Notes under the pieces: generated by a model
Told to the model about the DNA's origin: nothing
What the model saw: only the letters and a program-made list of their open reading frames with translations
Database searches by the model: none
Shown here: one piece after another, positions 46,482-57,323 of the stretch
Position numbering within the stretch: position 1 is the stretch's first letter
Layout of the letters: each line of letters starts with the position of its first letter
Assembly: GCA_029237695.1 (NCBI GenBank)
Contig: CM055272.1
Span: 12,016,042 to 12,080,041, forward strand
Length of the DNA stretch: 64,000 bases
From: Conchocele bisecta
Taxonomy: Eukaryota > Mollusca > Bivalvia > Lucinida > Thyasiridae
Direction: 5' to 3'
Made by a program: the position numbers and the translations under genes

Positions 46482-47440
46482 TACGAGGGGTGACAACAAA
46501 ATATGTGAACAATGTACATCTAGTAATTATGCACAAGTTGACATATTCACATATAAAAAGTCTTGAACGGTATACATTATATGTGCATTTCTGTATCCAT
46601 AGTAACGAGGCACTGGCGCAACACAAATTATCAAATGTTTTGTTCCGCTATAGTGTAATATAAGTATAGTATATGACCAGCAAATTCCACTGAACGTTAT
46701 CTGCTGCTAGTGATCAGCCATATTAAACGTTTCTATTATTTTAGATACATGCAGTAATAAACTAAACAGCGATTTGAAAGCTATTGCTATTTATTATTAC
46801 ACAAAAAATGGTGTCATCAGAATACACAAGAACCTTTGCAGTGACTCAGTTTTGCCTGGATCTAGAGACAACAACAACACAAACCTTACAGTTGATAAAA
46901 AGTCAATGTGCCGATCACTGGTATTTAAGTGGCATAAACAATTTTAAACGGGCCAAAAGTGCTTGCGAACAACGGAGGAAAACAAAATAAAACTAATTGT
47001 CAACGTAAATCATGTATAGTGCCAATATGGGACTACAATGAAAACAACTGGCTGTTGACCATGAAGAGGCATCTATCAAAGTAGATCGATGTCCATTACG
47101 AAACGGTTCAGACATTGACAGAACATTTGCAGATGAGTAAGGTTTATGCCTGATGAATTCCCAGGTTACTGATTGATACAAAAAATGAGATGAAAGCATC
47201 CTCAACATTGCTCAACGTCAATCACAACGTGGTGCTCCAACGTCAGTAACGTCGCAGGGTTGGGCCGACATGCATGTTTTCAATGCCTCAGTGTAAGATA
47301 ATTATTTACATAAGGTTCATGAAATTTCTAACCATCAGTGCATATTGTTTAACTTTCCAGATGGTGTAATTTTAATTTTAATTTTAATCACATACAATGT
47401 TCAATATATAGAAAAAGTCCATGTATTATTTGGTCACCCC
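46482..47440 (+). mobile_element. Mariner-like element with decayed transposase
   Basis: Inverted ends: 'ACGAGGGGTGACAACAAAAT' at the left and the complement of 'TTATTTGGTCACCCCTTGTT' at the right (47420-47440). The 46802-46990 region encodes the transposase helix-turn-helix: 'TQFCLDLETTTTQTLQLI' and, one frame away, 'CRSLVFKWHKQF', a mariner hallmark, followed at once by a stop. The catalytic part is not readable. About 0.95 kb, dead. Confidence 0.72.
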
Positions 47441-47571
47441 TTGTTATCAACTCATTACATACACTGTGCATGTAACAGTTTAAATATTGTTTCCAGCTTT
47501 TTTATTTCTACTTAAAAGGGTGAGACCCAAAGTCCCTTTTCCCCAGTCACATCCACATTTATAGTACATAC

Positions 47572-47711
47572 CCGCCTGACAATGGCTGATGTCAGTGTCG
47601 AAGTATGTTTTGATAACGGAGTTTCTCTCCATTGTAGTCCAGTAACAGCGAATTCCCCTGTTGAAGTCCTTCACAAGTCTCTCTAGGCATTCCTCAAGTA
47701 CATATGCCGAC
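47572..47711 (-). CDS. Internal exon, class B of the cysteine-rich family
   Basis: On the minus strand, TGCGATTCAG opens a 140-nt exon ending CAGGCGG|GTATGT (1+46x3+1). It encodes 46 residues with C-x13-C-x21-C, then Gln-Ala and the split Gly codon. The C-x13-C spacing equals the exons at 24896 and 57907. It follows the class A exon at 48532-48415 in correct phase. Confidence 0.8.
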
Positions 47712-47964
47712 CTGAATCGCAGCAAATAAGCATGGGCATGAAGTATAGCTCCCGGTCATTCTGTACACTTACATTTCACACACATAGTAAGGTCCATTTG
47801 CTCAGCTTTATCAAATACATTTGGGCAGTCACAGTGTCATACATATTGCAAAACTTTCCAATACGGTGTCAATAAAAAACTATAATTTGTTTGTATGAGC
47901 AATATACCATGGCAGTAACAAAGTAGTTGTTGCAGATTGTCAGATAACATCCAGCTTTGTACTT

Positions 47965-48204
47965 AACCCTTTCAACCATAATTAACTGCAAGAGACTGTG
48001 ATATGTTAATTTAAGGACCAATTAAAGCATCAGAAAATTATTTCCAGACTAGTCCATATATAAGAAAGCTGTGCTTTTTTTCCTTCTTAAAAATCTGAAA
48101 ATTAAAGTGCAGATCCTGATGAAACGGGCTTGCTACGAGCAAGCTTATCTGGATCTACACTGTTTGCAAACACTGTAAAAGAGGTATGTAGTGTTGAAAG
48201 GGTT
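47965..48204. mobile_element. MITE, family M2
   Basis: Ends AACCCTTTCAAC and GTTGAAAGGGTT are complementary. The inside contains 'GTGCAGATCCTGATGAAACG', which resembles the M1 core, and a hairpin (GGGCTTGCTACGAGCAAGCT). Fragments lie at 318-430, 2298-2360 and 54565-54620. Confidence 0.65.
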
Positions 48205-48414
48205 AAAGATTGTAATCAAAAATAGATGATGGAAATATATATTATATTACTAATTGTTGTACTGTACAAAAGCAGTTGTGTGAGCGGGATCCTAAATTTA
48301 TATTTCAATGATCATTGTATTATTATTATAAATTTGATATATCAAGGTCATTGTATTGGATAATAGGTGTGAATGTTTCACCTGTGCGTCACCAGTGACT
48401 ACCACGTTACTGAC

Positions 48415-48532
48415 CTGCAGACGGACCTATACGGGTCCATGAGGTTGGGATCTACGTCCCGGCAGTATCCGGAGTGCTGGGCAGAACTGAGCAGCGCTTG
48501 CAGCATCTCAGTATCGCGGCAAATATCCGGCT
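48415..48532 (-). CDS. Internal exon, class A of the cysteine-rich family
   Basis: On the minus strand, GATATTACAG opens a 118-nt exon ending TCTGCAG|GTCAGT, a strong donor (2+38x3+2). It encodes 38 residues with C-x18-C-x14-C, the last followed by the split Arg codon. A plus-strand frame also crosses it (48373-48579), but it has no acceptor and does not fit the family. The minus reading is preferred because both splice sites and the phase agree. Confidence 0.75.
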
Positions 48533-48599
48533 CTGTAATATCAACAAGAGATCTTCACACTACTGTCTGTTCTACTTAAATAATAGTGAAGTTAGGTAT

Positions 48600-49015
48600 T
48601 TATTCATCAATAATTATTGTCTTAATTCTTAAGGAAACATGTTTTGGAACATTATGGAGATGATTCTCATGTGTTGGCAAACATTTTTGATTGCAGGGAA
48701 TATTGATGGTAAAAGAAATATCAGGTGACACATTTTAGTAAAGGCCTGTTTTCAATAAATATTTGTTTACATGGAGATGTTTCTCATGTGCTTCCAAAAG
48801 ATGTTTCTGATCAGAAACACTGGATTGATCGATGGATGTGGGTTTCATGCCTGTTCAATAGCATGTTTTTTACAGAAGGTAATGTAATGTTTGGGAGAGA
48901 AGGTGCATTGCACATTCATCACAAATTAAAACTAGATTGGTCAGTAAGCGAGGCTTACGGAATACCCACCCCGCGTGGGCCCAGGTACCCCTAAATATGT
49001 AAAAAATCCAAGTGT
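48600..49015. other. Non-coding stretch
   Basis: No exon found. 48940-48985 carries an element end ('TGGTCAGTAAGCGAGGCTTA', 'ACCCCGCGTGGGCCC') shared with 53163-53215. Confidence 0.4.
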
Positions 49016-51108
49016 GTGGGCTCGTGACCTTGATTCTGGGCTTAGCTGGGCGGCACGAACGTGAATTCATCACAAGGTGGTAGAGCTCCATTGGAGCAAT
49101 GCTTGTATGAAATGTGAAGCAGATCCGAGCAAGGAAATAGAAGTTATAACCGATTTCTTTGATGTTAAGTTTTGTAAAAGAGACTAAGTATTTGACCTTG
49201 ACCTCCAGATCAGCGGGGATTTATCACAGCATGATAGTAGAGCCTTAGAGGAATGCATGCATGAAATATTAATAATTTTCGATGAAAGAAATAGAAGTTA
49301 TAACATATTTCTCTGATGTTAAGTTTTGTAAAAAGAGACTAAGTATGTGACCTTGACCTTGGGATCAGCGGGGGTTGGACAGTCGTGGATTTGGTACAGC
49401 ATGGTAGTAGAGCCTTACAGGAATGCATGTGTGAAATATTAAGCATTTTAGATGAAGGAAATAGAAGTTATAACAATATTTCTCTGATGTTAAGTTTTGT
49501 AAAGAGACTAAATATTTGACCTTGGGATCAGCGGGGGTTGGACGGTCGTGGATTTGGCACAGCATGGTAGTAGAGCCTTACAGGAATGCATGTGTGAAAT
49601 ATTCAGCATTTTAGATGAAGGAAATAGAAGTTATAACAATATTTCTCTGATGTTAAGTTTTGTAAAGAGACTAAGTATTTGACATTGACCTTGAGATCAG
49701 CGGGGGTTGGACGGTCAAAGATTTGGTACAGCATGGTAGTAGAGCCTTACAGGAATGTATGTATGAAATATTAAGCATTTTAGATGAAGGAAATAACAAT
49801 ATTTCTCTGATGTTAAGTTTTGTAAAGGACTAAGTATTTGACCTTGACCTTGGGATCAGCGGGGGTTGGACGGTCGTGGATGATTTGGCACAGCATGGTA
49901 GTAGAGCCTTACAGGAATGCATGTATGAAATATTAAGCATTTTGGATGAAGGAAATAGAAGTTATAACAATATTTCTCTGATGTTAAGTTTACGGACGGA
50001 CGGACGGACGGACGGACGGACGTTCTTACAAATGGATACTTATGTGGCTTATCACATGTTAAATATTAGCCACATAAAACGATTTTTAGCCACATAAAAG
50101 GATTTTTTAGGTGGCTAATTGTAACCAACCCTATCCTTTACTAAGTCCATAACCCTGTGGGGCTAGCCACATAAGTACCCTAATGTGTGCCCGGACTGCC
50201 CGGACGGACGGACGGACGGACGGACGGACGGACGGACGAACTTACATTTCGGACCTTAGGGGGTACTTGCTATTTAAAAGATCAAAGGAAATACCCCGTA
50301 AGACACAATAGGCTTACGGGGTACGGAATAAATTCCATTGTCTTCTATTGTCTTAGGCCACGCCCCCTACCCCATAAGTACCCTAATGTGTGCCCGGACG
50401 GACGGACGGACGGACGAACTTACATTTCGGACCTTAGGGGGTACTTGCTATATAAAATATCAAAGGAAATACCCCGTAAGACACAATAGGCTTACGGGGT
50501 ACGGATTAAGTTCCATTGTGTTCTAACCCTAACCCATTGTCTTCGACCAAGCCCCCTACCCCATAAGTACCCTAATGTGTGCCCGGACGGACGGACGGAC
50601 GGACGGACGGACGGACGGACACACTGCGGGGTAGTTGTGTGACAATGCTGCTTGTGTGGCAACAAATTTTACTTCTGTGTCAATTCAAAAAGTGTATGCA
50701 TGGCACCATATATCCAAGCGTCTCATATCCTCGGAGCTACAGATTCGTAAACCAGACAATGTTGAAGATTTGCGGATCGTATCCCGTCCAAAACTCCATC
50801 ATGCCCATGGACCCTAATAGCATCCAAATGACCGAGAGTGTCCAACTTACTTCTGCTGCGATTTTTGGGACACTTCTGCTGCGATTTTTGGGACACATTG
50901 AAACAGTCACACAGGCTACTTTTTAGACGATTTAGACACATTTTCTTGTGTGACAGTCACACAAGATCAATTTGCAGCACAAGCATACTTTTTTCTCAGA
51001 AATTGCAGCACAAGCATACCCTCGTCAACTCGGACGGACGGACGGACGGACGGACGGACAACCCGACTCCAGTATACCCACCCACAACTCGTTGCGGGGG
51101 GTATAATA
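49016..51108 (-). mobile_element. Helentron-like satellite element with chained (ACGG)n modules I, III, III'
   Basis: Six satellite units (49020-49990; 'TTACAGGAATGCATGTGTGA', 'GATCAGCGGGGGTTGGACGG') precede ACGG tracts at 49992-50022, 50197-50238, 50395-50416, 50582-50621 and 51030-51060. Between them are module I (50023-50196, exact counterpart of 12670-12838 in opposite orientation), module III (50239-50394), module III' (50417-50581) and an unrelated spacer (50622-51029) with short duplications ('TGGGACACTTCTGCTGCGAT'). The right end 'CGTTGCGGGGGGTATAAT' is the complement of a TATACCCCCCGC 5' terminus. Confidence 0.65.
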
Positions 51109-51112
51109 AGAA

Positions 51113-51203
51113 CTTTCAGCCCTGAAAGACAGTGTCCTGATGCAGTGCCAGACATCCTTACACCGGATCACTTGGTCCCAGGTCTGACTCTCAGTATAAT
51201 TCA
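51113..51203 (-). CDS. Probable class A exon, 3' end uncertain
   Basis: On the minus strand, TTTTAACAG opens a frame in the class A phase (2 nt, then about 29 codons) with C-x5-C ('CKDVWHC'). No convincing donor is found before the Helentron-like terminus that begins at about 51108. The exon may be truncated by that insertion, or may end at the weak GTGTAAG donor earlier. It follows the WAP exon in correct phase. Confidence 0.45.
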
Positions 51204-51444
51204 CTGTTAAAATACCATCTTTGGTCAAATAGCAGCCCTTCCCCCCCCCCCCCCACCCCCAGCTCCTCTTCTATTTTTAGTCCAAAATTCAAATTCTGTG
51301 TTTTATGCAATTATAATGGTAACAATAAATCAGAAAATTGCTTGGCCCCAATGTCATTTATTAGAATAACTATGGTACTATGGTATGTATACCATCCCAT
51401 CATCCCTATGAACTATTGGAACAACAGCGCTGACCGACAGTTAC

Positions 51445-51585
51445 CTGACATTGGATGTAGGCAGCTGGCACCACAGGAACTGACGCAGCATTTGAGTGGC
51501 GATTCACAGGCCATATCGGATGTACACTCCATGCCCGCGCTGCACGCCATGTCCTGAGAGGCGGGACAGTAGCCAGCCCGGTCAG
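51445..51585 (-). CDS. WAP (whey acidic protein) domain exon
   Basis: On the minus strand, CTATGTTACAG opens a 141-nt exon ending ATGTCAG|GTAACTG (2+46x3+1). The 46 residues contain the complete four-disulfide core order: Cys-Pro, Cys, Cys, Asp-Met-Ala-Cys, Lys-Cys-Cys, Cys, Cys ('SDMACESPLKCCVSSCGASC'), eight cysteines in all. WAP domains are small secreted modules, often protease inhibitors or antimicrobial; the activity here is unknown. The symmetric 1-1 phase lets the exon sit between a class B and a class A exon without changing frame, as expected for a shuffled domain. Confidence 0.88.
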
Positions 51586-51605
51586 CTGTAACATAGCGCA
51601 GTCGC

Positions 51606-52828
51606 TGCATTAATCCACTAATTGGGATGGTCGGAAAACTAGTTTTATCCCGGCAACACAGTGCATATCATACGATCTAACTTCGATAGCCGCACAGATT
51701 CGAGGCCATTTTTATTTTCTCGTTCTATCGCGAGATTTACGGGTTACATCACTTCCATTATACTTGTGTGTTGAACCGAAGCCATATGAAAGGTCACAAC
51801 TGCCAAGTTAGAAAAATGTGATTTAAACAGGACTAATACATTACCAAACAACACAACACACCTAAATGTTGTGTTTTCCACTAAATGTAATCCCATTAAC
51901 CCCCTCCATTAAAATCCGGATTTCAACAGGAAAACTTACACATAAATGAGTTCGCTTGAACCCGTATGTTGTTTACATGTTTATCAATGGAGGTCACGTT
52001 ATATTTGTAGGTAGAAAGGCATTAATAATGTAGGAATATGGATTTTCATTTAGTTACCACCTTGTCCTATTTTTTTTTAAATTGTCACTTTTAAGTTCGT
52101 CCACAACAGTCAAATACCTCCATTTATCAGCAGATATATGCAATCTGGTCTCTGTTTTTGTTATTCCCATTGTGGACGAGTACCACATGCAGAAGGGATT
52201 GAAATGTCTTACTCCAAAAATAGACATTACCACTTTAAAAAAGTATTAAAACCAACAAGTTGAAACTTCATATTGTTTAATTTGTTTAATCTAGCAAATT
52301 ATATTTTCCAAGTTGGCAATCGTTTGTCTAATCATTTAAGTTGGAAACAATATACATGTATCTTGACCCCTGAACGCAATGGTACATAATGCAGACACAA
52401 TTTGTGGTGTTTTCCAACCGGGCACCTGCACCGGAAGAGCATATGACGTCAGAGGGTCAGAGGTCGCGACCTTTCACGGTATGCTGGAGGCTGCCATTTG
52501 TAGACGAGCGTGTTTTGAAAGTAAACAATTGCATTTCTCCGTGCTTTTGAAGCCAGTAAACGCAATATACATACAGATAATTGGATTATATTTGCATGTA
52601 ACTAATAAAAAAGGTTTATACTCTATTATTTATTACGTACGTTGTTTAAAAACGTTAGAGTCTCGAATTATGAGCAGTCCAGGATATGTGCCGTGCAACA
52701 TTTTTGATATCCTAATCACTGCGTATGAATGTGTGTGGTTGCCATACTAGTCGATTGTCCGATTTTGAGGATGCGGCTGGAGTTTTTTTTTTTGCATTTT
52801 AAAGCTATTTGTCATGTTGACAGGGATA
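51606..52828. other. A/T-rich sequence, no gene
   Basis: No exon, splice-bounded frame or repeat family was recognised. The plus frame at 52379-52750 has no domain and crosses A/T-rich sequence. Confidence 0.45.
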
Positions 52829-52831
52829 AAT

Positions 52832-52933
52832 AGAATAGTAGGTTAGTGCCGTGAATGGGAAAAATATCGCCCATCCCGTTTCCTAAGCCTTGCCAGATAT
52901 GTTTTCCCATTCACAGCACTAACCTACTATTCT
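52832..52933. repeat. Inverted repeat, 32-bp arms
   Basis: 'AGAATAGTAGGTTAGTGCCG' + TGAATGGGAAAA and its near-complement at 52902-52933 surround a 38-nt spacer. Probably a MITE. Confidence 0.8.
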
Positions 52934-53162
52934 CTATCACCAGCCTTGCATATTTGCATTTATTTGTGAAACATAAATCAATGAGGTAGGCCCCCTTCTT
53001 CCACCGATCCCTTCAATTGCTTCACACCTTATGTAGGCTGCCAGGTAAAACATTTTTTGTTGAAATGCATTTTATGTTACACCATCAAGGTCATCATTCC
53101 GTTGTTATGGTAACCGAATCAGACATCCCGGGAGCAGTTTGGAATTAACACACATAAATAAA

Positions 53163-55406
53163 CAAGATTTGTCAGTAAACGAGGGCTTACAAAATACCCA
53201 CACGTGAGCCCCGACACCAATTGATGCCATGACCTGGCTGAAGCAGGGGTCATAGATTTGTCACAAATTGATGAAGGATCACCATGTGAATGCATGTGTG
53301 AACGAGAAATGAGGCAAAGCTAAAAGGTCGGGTTCTTGAATGGTGGTTATATGGTGTACTGCAGTTTCTGATGTACACACACCACTAGTAGATGATGTGG
53401 TTATAGCCATCACAAGGAACATACTTAAACAGGAAAACTTAATCTTGACCTTGGGACTAGAAAGGGGCGAAGGGTCATGGATTTGTCATACAGTTGTTTC
53501 TGTCAAAATGTTCCGGGTTTATACGTGTACAAAGTGTTGTGCGTTGCGTATCCGTGGAGTTTCCGTTAGTTGCGTTTCAAACCGTGTGTCGTCTACGTGT
53601 AATACGTTTTCGGCCATGCGTTGCGTTTCCCCACTCTTTCGAATGCGCGAAAGTCGAACAAACCGTGTTCAACGCATTGAGTTTCAAAAGCTAGTGTTAA
53701 TCCGTGTACAATCGGTTGTAAACGTATACAACGGTTGTAAACAACGTATTGAGTTTCAAAAGCGTGTAATCCGTGTACAACGGTTGTAAACGTCTACAAC
53801 GGTTGTAAGCGTATACAACGCTAAGGTAAACCCTTTAAACGATTTAACGCTTTCGTTGACGAACGGTTACACGCGCATCTACATGTACACAGCACCGTAC
53901 AGATTAAACCGTGTTATACGTATAACACGTTTCCACGGGTTTTAACGCATTACGTTTTGTTTTGGTATGCCAACCTTATATCGCGTAGAATGCGCATGCT
54001 CTGATCGTTCTTCGTGTGTGTATATATACTTCTAGACTCACTGCAGGGCTTCTAACATTTTCAGTTTTCCGGTTCTGGACCGATTTTTTAACTCTCAGAC
54101 CGATTGAGATTTGAAAACTAGTCTTAAAAATCGTTCCGAGAAAAATTGCCAGTCGGCTGCTATTTCGCTATAAACCTTGTAAATTTACCGGTTTTGACCA
54201 CCAAGTAATTTATGACACATATCCGCGGGCCATATCCGTGTTAAACCAGTGTGCAGCTCGCTCTGTATTCAGTTTCTCCAAATATCGATTAATCTTAACA
54301 CACGCGTGGGACAGGTGTATAGCGGATTAGTGACTGAAATAGACAGGCTTCGGCGTAAAGATAATACGAGAGTTCCTAGACTCGCCATTTCTGATGATGT
54401 TAAAATAAAATAAAGAAACCATGCACTTTGTTTATCTGTGTTCGTAATATTTCACCCCAATTAACTGACACGGACTATCGGCCCGGGCTATTCCATATTA
54501 AGTTAGGAACTGTTACATTACGCTGTATTAGGCGTCATTTTTGTGTATATAAAATGTACATAGGAATGCCGCAGATCCTGATGAGCCGGCTCACGTGATC
54601 TACAATTCTCAAACATTTTTGATAAACGACAAGGTACATCTGTCGTGTTAAAAGCGTGACTCATTAGTCATCAGGGATTAGGGATCAATTGAAGTGCTAA
54701 ATCACACCGCCGATGTACTTTGAACTCGATCTGAGGGTATGTATTCGCGATATTTTAAAAGGGACGAAACAAGGACGCCTCGAAGAGATCGGGGCCGAAC
54801 AGGTATTTGTGTTAAAACGTGTAACCGTTGTACACGGTTTCAACGCTTTCATATAGCTACACGCTTCCAGGTAAAGCGTTGTACACGTTTCAACTCTTTC
54901 ACCTCGCTACATATGAATACGCCAAAGGGTGTTATACGCCTTGAAGCTAAACGTATTACACGCTTTAAAACTAAACGGTTTGACAATGTGTATTACACGT
55001 GTACGAACCGTATTATACGTTTAAACAACGTATACAACGCTTTTAAACTAAACGGTTTGACAATGTGTATTACACGTGTACGAACCGTATTATACGTTTA
55101 AACAACGTATACAACGCTACAGCAAACCGTTGCGTTCGCGTTGCGTTCGCGTTGAGTTTGGAAGTGTTGTCTACGGTGGAACAAAAACGGAGACTGCACT
55201 GTAGCATGATAGAGGACTATCAGAGGATGTATATGTGAAATATTAATAAGATCCATCTAAGGAAACAGAAAGTATAATTACTACATGTACCTGAATGTTA
55301 AAGTTTGCAACGTACGAACATACATACAGATGGGCAGAGAGAAATACGAACACCGGTAATGCTATATGCCCCCTCACCATCCAGTGGAGGGGGCATACAA
55401 ATATTG
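53163..55406 (-). mobile_element. Composite insertion with ACG-word zones
   Basis: Outer parts look like Helentron-like satellite in reverse ('GTCACAAATTGATGAAGGAT', 'AGCATGATAGAGGACTATCA'), ending in 'GCCCCCTCACCATCCAGTGG' at 55368. Inside, 53515-53950 and 54740-55165 are packed with words such as GTGTACAACGGTTGTAAACG and CGTATTATACGTTTAAACAA. These include a ~78-bp direct duplication (54961-55038, 55040-55118). They flank a 0.8-kb core without recognised content. Confidence 0.6.
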
Positions 55407-55431
55407 TTTATTTCTATAATGACTGCCTTAC

Positions 55432-55577
55432 TGGCACACATCTCGTAGTCTATAGAGGTGGAGTTGCCGAGCTGATACAGCCACGCGTCACGGTTGTCCA
55501 TAAACCAGGAGCTGCACGCCGTATCATCATGCATGGCTGTCCAGTAGTCGTAGCAGCTCTCAGCATAGTTGTACATT
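55432..55577 (-). CDS. Internal exon, class B of the cysteine-rich family
   Basis: On the minus strand, GATTTCAG opens a 146-nt exon ending TGTGCCA|GTAAGG, a strong donor (1+48x3+1). It encodes 48 residues with C-x12-C-x25-C, rich in Tyr, Trp, Asp and Met, with one N-glycosylation sequon (NST). By phase it joins the WAP exon at 51585-51445. A class A exon should precede it, between 55578 and the gap or beyond. Confidence 0.78.
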
Positions 55578-56429
55578 CTGAAATCAAATGTAAATGCAGA
55601 GCTCCAGATAAGGTGCATATTGGCGTATTTTATGCACTACTGTACACAATGGGAGTACAAAATACTCACACCAATGCAATGTGAAAATAATTATTGAATT
55701 GATTTTCAAATTGAGTAGTGAAAATTTACTTAGTTGAACTTCAAAATTTAACAGTGTTTGCTTTTTGCAGCTCAAATAAGTGACTTTTTACATTTTTTTT
55801 TAATTTTATCATTCGTTCCCTATTTAATAAGGAAGAAAATCAACAATATACATTTGTAAAAGTAAAATATGCATTGAATTTGAAATATGGGGGTATAATA
55901 CTCTTTAGATACAGAACTTATCTGGAGCCCTGTAAATGTGACAGTGAACATGGTGAATGGGTTGACTGTCCCAGCTACAGCTAAAGTCATATAGAGATGG
56001 GAACTTGGTTTCAAGTATCACCCGACACACTGAGATGGAAATACTATGGAAGTAGTTTCTCACGCCTCGGGCAAGGAGTGAACCAAAGGCCTTCAGTATC
56101 GAGGTCAAATGTATGAAGATCCCGACTCATTTTACCTAGTGATCCGCATGCCCATCAAGTTGATGGGCTACCGTCTAAATAATATGCTTGTATCGCTCAT
56201 ATTGTATTCAATTCAAATTTTTTGCCAACTTGTAAATATTTTTTCATCACATGGCCATTTTTGTGTGTATGGATATGGCGATATTATTATATAGATTCAG
56301 ACATTTGTTTGGGAAGAATGATTATAGTTTCAAATCAATACTGGCCATGCGATAAGAAAGATAAATCACTAGCCGACCCTTGAATATTATGTGGAAATGT
56401 GTCATGAAATTACTAAATCATGGGTAGAG
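55578..56429. other. Non-coding sequence next to gap
   Basis: No exon supported. 55965-56050 is a diverged relative, in reverse, of 27395-27475 (shared 'GGAAATACTA', 'TATATGAC' words), probably a SINE 3' part. Confidence 0.4.
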
Positions 56430-56929
56430 NNNNNNNNNNNNNNNNNNNNNNNNNNNNNNNNNNNNNNNNNNNNNNNNNNNNNNNNNNNNNNNNNNNNNNN
56501 NNNNNNNNNNNNNNNNNNNNNNNNNNNNNNNNNNNNNNNNNNNNNNNNNNNNNNNNNNNNNNNNNNNNNNNNNNNNNNNNNNNNNNNNNNNNNNNNNNNN
56601 NNNNNNNNNNNNNNNNNNNNNNNNNNNNNNNNNNNNNNNNNNNNNNNNNNNNNNNNNNNNNNNNNNNNNNNNNNNNNNNNNNNNNNNNNNNNNNNNNNNN
56701 NNNNNNNNNNNNNNNNNNNNNNNNNNNNNNNNNNNNNNNNNNNNNNNNNNNNNNNNNNNNNNNNNNNNNNNNNNNNNNNNNNNNNNNNNNNNNNNNNNNN
56801 NNNNNNNNNNNNNNNNNNNNNNNNNNNNNNNNNNNNNNNNNNNNNNNNNNNNNNNNNNNNNNNNNNNNNNNNNNNNNNNNNNNNNNNNNNNNNNNNNNNN
56901 NNNNNNNNNNNNNNNNNNNNNNNNNNNNN
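56430..56929. other. Assembly gap, 500 N
   Basis: Exactly 500 N, same size as the first gap. The sequence right after it repeats the 14 bases that precede the first gap. Confidence 0.99.
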
Positions 56930-57020
56930 TGAAATTGGCTACAGGACCATGTAGCCACCTGTCTTCCTTATTATTGCCTTCATGGGCCCATGCTTATAAA
57001 CGATGTCCTCGTCTCTATAT

Positions 57021-57254
57021 GTTGCTATGACTGGATAAGTGGGGCTTATACATTTTGCGACCAGTGATCCATATTAGCCTGTATGTCTGCACAATCTTAT
57101 CAGGATCTACACTATTCACTATTATATCAACAAGACCCCATCATGCTTCTAATTTTCAATACAGATGATTATCCGGCTACAGGACTGTGCAATTTGATGA
57201 GGAGATACATTGGTCTCAAATTCCATAAGCCTCATTTCTCCAGTCACAGCGACA
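57021..57254 (+). mobile_element. M1 MITE copy, diverged
   Basis: 'GTTGCTATGACTGGATAAGT' at the left and 'CTCCAGTCACAGCGACA' at the right. The core is recognisable by 'CATGCTTCTAATTTTCAATA'. It is followed by a SINE 3' fragment ('GCTGTTGCTGGGATGGGACG'). Confidence 0.7.
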
Positions 57255-57323
57255 TAATGATAATCTTAGCTGTTGCTGGGATGGGACGGTAAACCATTTC
57301 ACTTCACTTTATACTTGATGTAG

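Noticed and set aside
48373..48579. Plus-strand 68-codon frame as an exon
   Set aside because: A stop directly precedes it and no acceptor is present. The minus-strand reading has both splice sites and the family phase.
52379..52750. Plus-strand 123-codon frame with several Cys
   Set aside because: Cys spacing and phase do not match class A or B, and the second half is A/T-rich noise.
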